Under the pieces are notes generated by a model. The model had not been told where the DNA came from. It ran no database searches and was given only the letters and a program-made list of their open reading frames with translations. A stretch of DNA of 41,504 nucleotides from Deltaproteobacteria bacterium (lineage in GTDB: Bacteria; Desulfobacterota; RBG-13-43-22). The stretch lies in assembly GCA_016219225.1 (NCBI GenBank), contig JACRBX010000160.1, positions 1-41,504 of the forward strand, read 5' to 3'. Both the position numbers and the translations under genes were made by a program. This document shows, piece after piece, positions 16,221-22,160 of the stretch (positions are counted from its first letter, which is position 1; the number at the start of each line of letters is the position of its first letter).

Positions 16221-17222
16221 TTACTCAACCCAATTAGTAAGGGTTACTTGGGTAGGCCTATAATAAACCTTGGCATTATTATTAAGTCTGATAGTTGAGG
16301 CATCCCCGCTGGCACCCCCGGATAAGGTTCCCCAGACTTCTGCATTATTATCCAATCTAATATCATATCCGGGGGCATAAATTGCCCCTTTAAGTATGGC
16401 ATTGTTATCTATTAGAGCCACTAATGAACTCGGAACAGTTCCTTGGACAATAATTAATAAATCGCGAGGGTTTCCTGAATTATTGAAAGTAGCTCCGTTA
16501 TCTATGGTTAAGGATTGGGTATAGATGGTTACCGGCCCGGAAAGGGAAACCACTGCGCTATTATCAAAAGTCATGGAAGAACAATAATAAACCCCTGGTG
16601 TTATGGTCCCGGTAGAATGATGAGGATAAGAGCAGCCTATGGAAGGTGCAGGGGGTGTTGGAGAGGGCACCGGAATGATCGGCATATTGGCGGCAGAAAC
16701 ATTCGTGTTAGTACAAGCACAGGATGAGCTATAGCATAACGGATTCGAAGGATTGGTCGGATCACAGTCTACATAGGCATTATTCCCCATGCTTATCCCC
16801 CCCCGGCTTCTGACGGCCAGATCCTTTTGGAAAGTAGCCGTAACCTGCCTCTGGGCATTCACGGGAGATCCGGGAACTACCCCGGTAACTACAGCGTCCA
16901 GATTATTGACAGCCTGATTGGTAAAAACCACCGAAAAACTCCCATCCCCCAGAGAAATGGATCCCGAAGGAGGTGTGATTGTACTCCAATTGGGACTGCC
17001 CTGGTCTCGCAGATATTTTCCTACATATTCAACCCCTCCTTCGGCAATAAAAAAGGCCCGGGTAGATAACAGATAATCTTTGGTTGTGGTGGTGCCGGAG
17101 GTGAAAAGATAAGAAGCAGTAACTCCTAAGAACCCTAAGAGCGTCATAATGATGATTGCCGCAATCAGGATAAAACCGGCCTCTTTTTTCTGATCCTTTG
17201 GTTTTTTGATTATTCCGGTCAT
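16221..17222 (-). CDS. PilX-like pilin-related protein
   Basis: The N-terminus (KEAGFILIAAIIIMTLLGFL) is a prepilin-like helix in which Gly-Phe marks the likely cleavage site; it is followed by STRAFFIAEGGVEYVGKYL, as in PilX-type minor pilins. Position 5 of the mature form is not Glu. The long C-terminal part of the 333 residues is rich in Asn, Ser, Gly and Thr with repeats such as TIDNGATFNN and IRLNNNAKVY. It suggests a beta-helical surface domain. It contains a CDPTNPSNPLCYSSSCAC cysteine cluster. Its start overlaps the previous stop as ATGA. It is probably part of a pilus tip or priming complex. Confidence 0.75.
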   Translation of the reverse strand: MTGIIKKPKDQKKEAGFILIAAIIIMTLLGFLGVTASYLFTSGTTTTKDYLLSTRAFFIAEGGVEYVGKYLRDQGSPNWSTITPPSGSISLGDGSFSVVFTNQAVNNLDAVVTGVVPGSPVNAQRQVTATFQKDLAVRSRGGISMGNNAYVDCDPTNPSNPLCYSSSCACTNTNVSAANMPIIPVPSPTPPAPSIGCSYPHHSTGTITPGVYYCSSMTFDNSAVVSLSGPVTIYTQSLTIDNGATFNNSGNPRDLLIIVQGTVPSSLVALIDNNAILKGAIYAPGYDIRLDNNAEVWGTLSGGASGDASTIRLNNNAKVYYRPTQVTLTNWVE

Positions 17223-17752
17223 TGGGCGTTTCGAAGAAAAACCGAGGTACGAAAGGTTTTGTTGGCGACAAATCCGCCCCCGGCATAGTTAAGGGTAAAC
17301 TGGAATTGAACGACCCAAACATTGGCTGGTCCGGTCGCCGGTGTGACCAAATCCTTTTGGAGGTAGGTAAAGGTTAAAGGAGAAACAACGGAAACATTTG
17401 TGGTTAAGAGATTTGCGTGGGTAAGAAATGTTAAATAAGGTGAATCACGAAACAATTGAGTTCCAGTTTGATAGTAACTAAAACGATTTGAAAAAGATGC
17501 CCAATAGGAGAAATTAGTAGACGCCATGGTAGCAATATTGTTCGGGGAAGATATCCCCCGTATATCCCTGGCCATGCGCTCCATAGCCAGTTTTCCCTGG
17601 GCATCCATGTCGGTCACCCCGGCACTGGCAAAAAAGGAATTAAACCCTTGGATCAAAATCGGCCCAACGATAATCGAGATAATTCCCACAATAATGATGG
17701 TCATTATTATTTCGATCAAAGTAAAGCCTTTGTTGGAACGTAAGGGATTCAT
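17219..17752 (-). CDS. PilW/GspJ-like prepilin protein
   Basis: The cleavage motif NKG/FTLIEIIMTIIIVGIISI is intact, with Glu5. The body is about 165 residues and has the stretch AQGKLAMERMARDIRGISSP, typical of PilW/PulJ minor pilins. The start is taken as the ATG at 17750-17752, which overlaps the preceding TGA by one base (TGATG). A TTG one codon earlier is possible. It is coupled to both the PilV-like and PilX-like genes. Confidence 0.8.
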   Translation of the reverse strand: MNPLRSNKGFTLIEIIMTIIIVGIISIIVGPILIQGFNSFFASAGVTDMDAQGKLAMERMARDIRGISSPNNIATMASTNFSYWASFSNRFSYYQTGTQLFRDSPYLTFLTHANLLTTNVSVVSPLTFTYLQKDLVTPATGPANVWVVQFQFTLNYAGGGFVANKTFRTSVFLRNAQ

Positions 17753-18171
17753 CAAAAATTGGCCACTAAAGTCGTCGCACTGGCTACGGTACGACTGTTA
17801 TGGGTTACAGAAACCGTAACCTGGGTATAATTAACATCTCCCCCCCAGCCTGGTGCAATCGTTGTCGTTCTGACATAACCATTGATGGTTATTGGTAGAT
17901 AATTAGCGGAAACAATATATGCAAACCCACGGGCGGGATTACTACGGTCTGCTTTGACCCTTTCCAATCCCTCCTGGACCAGTTGGGTCCCGGTAGTAAT
18001 TTCTATGGACAAAGGGGCATTTCTCGGGGCCAGTCCGGTAAAAAAAACCTGCAAAACACCGGTCACGGCAATGGAAAGAATAACCAGGGATATAATCGTT
18101 TCAATCAGGGTAAACCCTTTGTCGTTGATTGCCTTAAAATAATTTTTTCTAACTAAACTTTTTATGGACAT
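17752..18171 (-). CDS. PilV/GspI-like prepilin protein
   Basis: NDKG/FTLIETIISLVILSIA is a class III prepilin signal with Glu5. The 139-residue length and the GTQLVQEGLERVKADR helix resemble PilV/GspI minor pilins. The ATG at 18169-18171 lies 17 residues before the cleavage site and overlaps the fimT-like gene by 10 nt. An upstream extension to 18288 would add an Arg/His-rich stretch that is an out-of-frame reading of the preceding gene. Confidence 0.8.
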   Translation of the reverse strand: MSIKSLVRKNYFKAINDKGFTLIETIISLVILSIAVTGVLQVFFTGLAPRNAPLSIEITTGTQLVQEGLERVKADRSNPARGFAYIVSANYLPITINGYVRTTTIAPGWGGDVNYTQVTVSVTHNSRTVASATTLVANF

Positions 18172-18749
18172 GTTGTCAGGGCATAGCCGGTATTTTCCGT
18201 AATGGTAATGGTGCATCCCGTGGTAGGTCCCCCACCGCATCCCCCTCCGGCGCATCCCCCACCTCCCCCGCATCCGCCGGGTGGGCATAGCCGGACCGTC
18301 TCGTCTCCATTATAAGGATTCGTAGAAGTACCTTCGGATGGTCTCCCCTGGCTGTCGAAAGAAAGGCAACCATTGGTTAAAGAGGTATTAAAGCTGATAC
18401 CGGCAGCCAGTTGCGGATTGGTGGTTCCGGTGGTTGGGTTGGGTACCGTAGTCCCTCCACCTCCGGACCCACAGGCGCCGGTGGTGATCCGGTAGGTGTT
18501 GTTCGCGGTACTGAAAAAAATCCAGACCCTTTGGCGGCTGGACATGGCCAGGGATTGGACGTAACGGATATCCTGTGCGACCTGTCCGGATTGGGCCGCA
18601 ATCTTCGCCCCTAACCCCGGCTCTTTGACACTCATAGATACCGTTATAATCCCGAGAAGGAGGATGACGATAATCAATTCGATAAAGGTAAAGCCTTTAC
18701 AACTCGAAAATCGGAAAGAAAAATTAAGATTGAACCCCATGAGATTCAT
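18162..18749 (-). CDS. FimT/GspH-like prepilin with Gly/Cys-rich C-terminus
   Basis: The prepilin motif SCKG/FTFIELIIVILLLGIITV is followed by the FimT/GspH features IAAQSGQVAQDIRYVQSLAM and RVWIFFSTANNTYRI. The C-terminal part is odd: CPPGGCGGGGGCAGGGCGGG is followed by more Cys before a normal final beta segment. The start is placed at the ATG at 18747-18749, with CAGGT upstream. A longer reading to 18902 would run into vapC. The likely product is 195 residues. It is the first pilin-like gene of four that overlap or abut. Confidence 0.78.
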   Translation of the reverse strand: MNLMGFNLNFSFRFSSCKGFTFIELIIVILLLGIITVSMSVKEPGLGAKIAAQSGQVAQDIRYVQSLAMSSRQRVWIFFSTANNTYRITTGACGSGGGGTTVPNPTTGTTNPQLAAGISFNTSLTNGCLSFDSQGRPSEGTSTNPYNGDETVRLCPPGGCGGGGGCAGGGCGGGPTTGCTITITENTGYALTTCP

Positions 18750-18771
18750 AAAAAACCTGATGTTGATTGGT

Positions 18772-19146
18772 TTAAACCCGATAAGGAATTTCGACAAAAG
18801 GATGTTTCTCCGGATTAAAATCCTTGGTATTCCTGGTACATAAACGGACTTTGTGCTGAATGGCCAAGGCGGCCTGAAAGGCATCCGGAAGTTTCCAGCC
18901 ATGTTTTCGTTTCAGGTCGGCCGCCTTTTCGGCGATAGAACCATCAATAGTCAGCAGTTCATACTGATCCAGAAATATCTTTCCCTTTTCCCGATACGAA
19001 CCCTCCAAACCAACAAGAATTTCAGCCAGGCTGATCACCGAAATCGCTGTAGCCCGAGGATCCAACCCTGCAATAAACTGCGTTGCCGGTTCAATAGCAT
19101 TGAGATGATCGATCAGGATGACCGAATCCAAAAGCCTTTCCAGCAT
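18772..19146 (-). CDS. vapC: VapC-family PIN-domain toxin
   Basis: This 124-residue PIN nuclease carries the acidic residues expected for a magnesium-dependent RNase: Asp7 and possibly Asp13 in LLDSVILIDHL, Glu42 in SLAEILVG, Asp88 in KLPDAFQAALA and Asp109 in RNTKDF. VapC toxins cut tRNA or rRNA when not held by their antitoxin. The ATG at 19144-19146 overlaps the antitoxin stop as TAATG. This supports it over the longer reading from 19209. It lies 22 nt upstream of the FimT-like gene. Confidence 0.85.
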   Translation of the reverse strand: MLERLLDSVILIDHLNAIEPATQFIAGLDPRATAISVISLAEILVGLEGSYREKGKIFLDQYELLTIDGSIAEKAADLKRKHGWKLPDAFQAALAIQHKVRLCTRNTKDFNPEKHPFVEIPYRV

Positions 19147-19385
19147 TATCGGGTTTCCCATTCGGCTCGTATTCTTTTCTGATAAGCAAGTCCATCCCCC
19201 TGATTCCAAATACCGCGTGTTTCCTGAACTAACTGCTTGTATGAATCCTTTCCATCAGCAGCCTTAAGGCAGGCTAATCCCTGCCTGATGGCCTCGCCCA
19301 TAGACATCCCATGGGTCTTGCTGAAGGCTTTTAACCAGCGTTTTTCTTTTTCCGGTATCGTTACAATCGTTCTCGTTGTGGCCAT
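19146..19385 (-). CDS. vapB: Ribbon-helix-helix antitoxin (VapB-like)
   Basis: The N-terminal RTIVTIPEKEKRWLKAFSKT and SMGEAIRQGLACL form a ribbon-helix-helix DNA-binding domain of 79 residues. The C-terminal part (RGIWNQGDGLAYQKRIRAEW) is the probable toxin-wrapping tail. Such antitoxins usually bind palindromes in their own promoter, and a perfect palindrome lies next to the proposed promoter at 19581-19622. The ribosome binding site near the ATG is weak. GGAG is present but about 14 nt away. Confidence 0.82.
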   Translation of the reverse strand: MATTRTIVTIPEKEKRWLKAFSKTHGMSMGEAIRQGLACLKAADGKDSYKQLVQETRGIWNQGDGLAYQKRIRAEWETR

Positions 19386-19446
19386 GGCAGTTGACTTGAC
19401 TCCTTTTGAATAGCGGTTGTCCGGGAAAAAACCAAGCCTTAATGGT

Positions 19447-19568
19447 CTCGTAAAAACTCGTCATTCCCGCGAAGGCGGGAATCCAGGCTATATGTAACTA
19501 ATTAAAAACACTGGATTCCCGTTTTCACGGGAATGACGTAAATCGGCGCTTTTGGACTTTTCACGAAC
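19447..19568. repeat. MITE-like inverted-repeat element, family I copy 2
   Basis: The element has outer ends TCGTAAAAACTC and GGACTTTTCACGA. Inside are two hairpins of the form ATTCCC-N8-GGGAAT, with N8 being GCGAAGGC and GTTTTCAC. This core matches the Neisseria dRS3 formula as recalled. It resembles copy 1 at 1378-1521 in both core and flanks. It lies in the presumed 5' untranslated region of vapBC. Confidence 0.75.
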
Positions 19569-19580
19569 GCATCAAGCCTA

Positions 19581-19594
19581 ATATGATATCATAT
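19581..19594. promoter_or_regulatory. Palindromic operator candidate for vapBC
   Basis: ATATGATATCATAT is a perfect 14-nt palindrome. It touches the -10 box of the candidate vapBC promoter, and a second ATATATCAT half-site lies just beyond it. The position fits autorepression by a ribbon-helix-helix antitoxin. Confidence 0.5.
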
Positions 19595-19622
19595 AATATA
19601 TATCATCTGTTCGGGTTGTCAA
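19593..19622 (-). promoter_or_regulatory. Candidate sigma-70 promoter for vapBC
   Basis: On the minus strand, TTGACA is followed after 18 nt by TATTAT. Transcription would start about 200 nt before the vapB ATG and pass through the inverted-repeat element. Confidence 0.55.
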
Positions 19623-19690
19623 ACAAAATTTTCTTCCAAATCTCTCCTTGACACCTTATTCTAATTCAGGCAAATATAGAACAAAAAGCC

Positions 19691-20923
19691 ATGAGTCAAG
19701 GAAAACCCATCGGTTATATTATAAAGTTGAACCAAAAGCAGAACACCCCCTTCTTGTTTCTTCTGATTTTCTTCCTTCTGGCCTTATCGGGTTGTACCAA
19801 ACCTCAATGGATCATGAAGCCCTTTCCGGAAAAAGTTCCCGATGAACCCCTGGCCAGGGAACCGGTGATGCAGATAGAAGTCAATGGACAAAAAATTTCT
19901 CCTTTGGTCCCCACCCTTTTCCTCCTGCCGGAAGAAGCCATTCAGGTCCGTACCCGATGGGTTTCAGCCTCGGTCTTGTCCTGCCCGGAGTCCCCTTTCC
20001 ATTTGGAAAATATTTCTCTGTCAACCCCGGCCTATCAACCAGTCGGGTATGATGATCCCAGGGGGTCCGGGGGCCAGGCCCGCCGGTGTCTGAAGACCGA
20101 ATCCTGGTCGTTGGTGCTGAATGGCCGCAGCCTGCCCCGCCAGGGGGATAACCTCTTTTCAGGAAAGGCCCCTAAAGAACCGGGCCTTTATACCCTGGGG
20201 TTGGAATGCCGGCAACGAGGATACCGGCCGGCGGCTTCTTCAGATTCCAGGGTAGGAGAATGGGAAGAACAAACCAGGCAAAATTTATTAGTTATTGTCC
20301 TGTATCCATTTTCGAGAATAGACGATGGATTTATCGATCAATTCCCAATGGGATTTTATCCGAACCCGGAAGAGGCTCCGATCCGGTCCATTCCGAAAAC
20401 GGCCCTTCCCCATTACCTTCCACCTAAAGGATTTATAGAAGTGACTCCCGAAAACCAAGGGGTACTGGTTTCCAAAACCTTACGGCTTCAAGATTTCTCT
20501 TGTCATTATAAAACGCCCTTTCCTCACTATATGGCCCTCTCCTCGGCCTTGCTGTTGAAATTGGAATTATTGACCTTAAAACTCCAACAACTTGGCTTTC
20601 CGGAGGCCCGACTGACCATCCTCAGCGGGTTTCGAACCCCCTGGTACAATCAAACGGTTTCCGGGGCCTTGTGGAGTCGCCATATTTACGGCGATGCAGC
20701 CGATATCACCCTTATGGGTCCGCTCCAAGAAGGTTTTATGATGGACTTGAATCGAGACGGTCGCATTGACCGGGAAGACCTGCTGGTCCTGGTCAGGATT
20801 ATTGAAGAAATCGAGGCAGAGACCGGATTAGTGGGCGGTCTGGGGATATATGACCTATCTCAAAACGGAAAATATTGCCCTTTTATCCATGTGGATACCC
20901 GAGGCTTTAAGGCCCGCTGGTAG
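19691..20923 (+). CDS. Lipoprotein with M15-type peptidase domain and EF-hand-like loop
   Basis: A signal peptide ends in the lipobox LALSGC. The C-terminal domain has the M15 zinc motif HxxGxAxD in RHIYGDAADIT (His331, Asp338) and a second His at FIHVDTRG (His400), preceded by LTILSGFRTPWYNQ. Such domains cleave D-amino-acid-containing peptidoglycan stems. Between the two His motifs lies DLNRDGRIDREDLL, an EF-hand-type calcium loop starting near residue 352. The region before residue about 230 is not recognised. Product length is 410 residues. No clear ribosome binding site was seen before the ATG. It is probably an outer-membrane-anchored cell-wall enzyme. Confidence 0.75.
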   Translation: MSQGKPIGYIIKLNQKQNTPFLFLLIFFLLALSGCTKPQWIMKPFPEKVPDEPLAREPVMQIEVNGQKISPLVPTLFLLPEEAIQVRTRWVSASVLSCPESPFHLENISLSTPAYQPVGYDDPRGSGGQARRCLKTESWSLVLNGRSLPRQGDNLFSGKAPKEPGLYTLGLECRQRGYRPAASSDSRVGEWEEQTRQNLLVIVLYPFSRIDDGFIDQFPMGFYPNPEEAPIRSIPKTALPHYLPPKGFIEVTPENQGVLVSKTLRLQDFSCHYKTPFPHYMALSSALLLKLELLTLKLQQLGFPEARLTILSGFRTPWYNQTVSGALWSRHIYGDAADITLMGPLQEGFMMDLNRDGRIDREDLLVLVRIIEEIEAETGLVGGLGIYDLSQNGKYCPFIHVDTRGFKARW

Positions 20924-20963
20924 CCTTAAAATCCCTTAAATTTGCGTTTTAGTGATAAGGGTG

Positions 20964-20990
20964 TTGACAGATATCCCATGATTTTGTAAT
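20964..20990 (+). promoter_or_regulatory. Possible promoter for fabH
   Basis: A perfect TTGACA at 20964-20969 lies 67 nt before the fabH ATG. The best -10 candidate, TGTAAT, is only 15 nt downstream, so spacing is poor. Confidence 0.35.
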
Positions 20991-21035
20991 CTTTAACATT
21001 TCAAAATTTCCTGATAGCATTGAGGAGCAATACGA

Positions 21036-22019
21036 ATGCCTATTTATATCCGGGGAACAGGAAGTTATGTTCCACCAAAAGTCCTACACAACCGGGACCT
21101 TGAAAAAATCCTTGATACCTCCGACGAATGGATTGCCCAGCGGACCGGAGTCCGTGAAAGACGGGTGGCCGATCCTGACGTCGCTGCTTCAGACCTGGCT
21201 CTGGAAGCTTCCAGAGCGGCCATAGAAATGGCTGGATTTAAGATAGAAGATATTCCTTTGATTATCATGGCCACCATTACTCCCGATACCCATTGTCCGG
21301 CCGGTGCCAATTGGCTTCAGGCCAAGCTTGGAGCTGATCATGCCGTGACCTTCGACATCACTGCCGCCTGCTCGGGTTTTCTCTTTGCCTTGAATGTGGC
21401 CGAACAGTATCTGAAGGCCGGGACCGTTGCCAACGTCCTGGTTACAGCCTCGGAGATCATGACCCGGACCTTAAACTGGAAAGACCGGGCCACGGCCATA
21501 CTCTGGGGAGACGGGGCCGGGGCCGCTTTGGTTTCACAGGAAGGCCAGGGGGCTGAGATCCTTTCCACCCATATCCATACCGACGGGGCAGGCGGCGCTA
21601 ATCTGCTCATGCCAGGCGGCGGTTCCAAAACCACTCCCATCTCCCATGAGAGTGTGGACAAAGACCTCCATACCCTGAAGATGATCGAGGCCAGCGCCTC
21701 GGTGCGTGTGGCGGTCAAGCATTTTGCCGACTCCTGCATCGAAGCCGTGGAGGCCAACGGCGTCTCCCTGGAGGACGTCGACTGGTTTATACCTCATCAG
21801 GCCAACTTACGGATGATTCAGGCCGTAGCCAAACGTCTGAACGTACCTTTTGAAAAATTCTATATGACCGTCCATAAATATGGAAACATCTCCTCAGCAT
21901 CCATATCCATCGCTCTGGATGAAGCTGTTCGTACCGGTGCCATCCAAAAGGGGCAACTGGTCTTATTGACGGCCTTCGGTGGAGGTCTGACCTGGGGCAG
22001 TGCCTTGATCCGGTGGTGA
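21036..22019 (+). CDS. fabH: 3-oxoacyl-ACP synthase III
   Basis: KAS III condenses an acyl-CoA with malonyl-ACP to start fatty acid synthesis. The triad is intact: Cys112 in TAACSGFLFAL, His in PHQANLRMI near residue 252, and Asn in KYGNISSASI near 283. The N-terminal IRGTGSYVPPKVLHNRDLE and DEWIAQRTGVRERR are typical. GAGGAG stands before the ATG. The length of 327 residues is normal. No other fab genes accompany it. It may be co-transcribed with ppdK, 141 nt downstream. Confidence 0.95.
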   Translation: MPIYIRGTGSYVPPKVLHNRDLEKILDTSDEWIAQRTGVRERRVADPDVAASDLALEASRAAIEMAGFKIEDIPLIIMATITPDTHCPAGANWLQAKLGADHAVTFDITAACSGFLFALNVAEQYLKAGTVANVLVTASEIMTRTLNWKDRATAILWGDGAGAALVSQEGQGAEILSTHIHTDGAGGANLLMPGGGSKTTPISHESVDKDLHTLKMIEASASVRVAVKHFADSCIEAVEANGVSLEDVDWFIPHQANLRMIQAVAKRLNVPFEKFYMTVHKYGNISSASISIALDEAVRTGAIQKGQLVLLTAFGGGLTWGSALIRW

Positions 22020-22160
22020 TTTCGATTATGGAATCCTATGACGAGTGGCGAGTGACGAGAAAAAAAATGGGAATCGGAGAATCGGGAAATGAGGCATTTT
22101 ATCCCCCCGTCTCCGTTTCTCCTGTTCAGTATTTTATAATGAAAAGCAGGAGACAGCATC

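Larger units (their letters stand above)
19386..19690. other. Divergent region between vapBC and the M15-type lipoprotein gene
   Basis: This gap holds a MITE-like hairpin element (19447-19568), a palindromic operator candidate and a promoter pointing to vapB. A TTGACA at 19648-19653 points to the plus-strand gene but lacks a well-spaced -10 box. Confidence 0.7.

Noticed and set aside
18172-18288. Arg/His-rich N-terminal extension of the PilV-like protein
   Set aside because: It is an out-of-frame reading of the Gly/Cys-rich end of the FimT-like gene. Prepilin leaders are short.
18750-18902. N-terminal extension of the FimT-like protein
   Set aside because: It overlaps vapC by more than 100 nt and puts too long a leader before the prepilin cleavage site.
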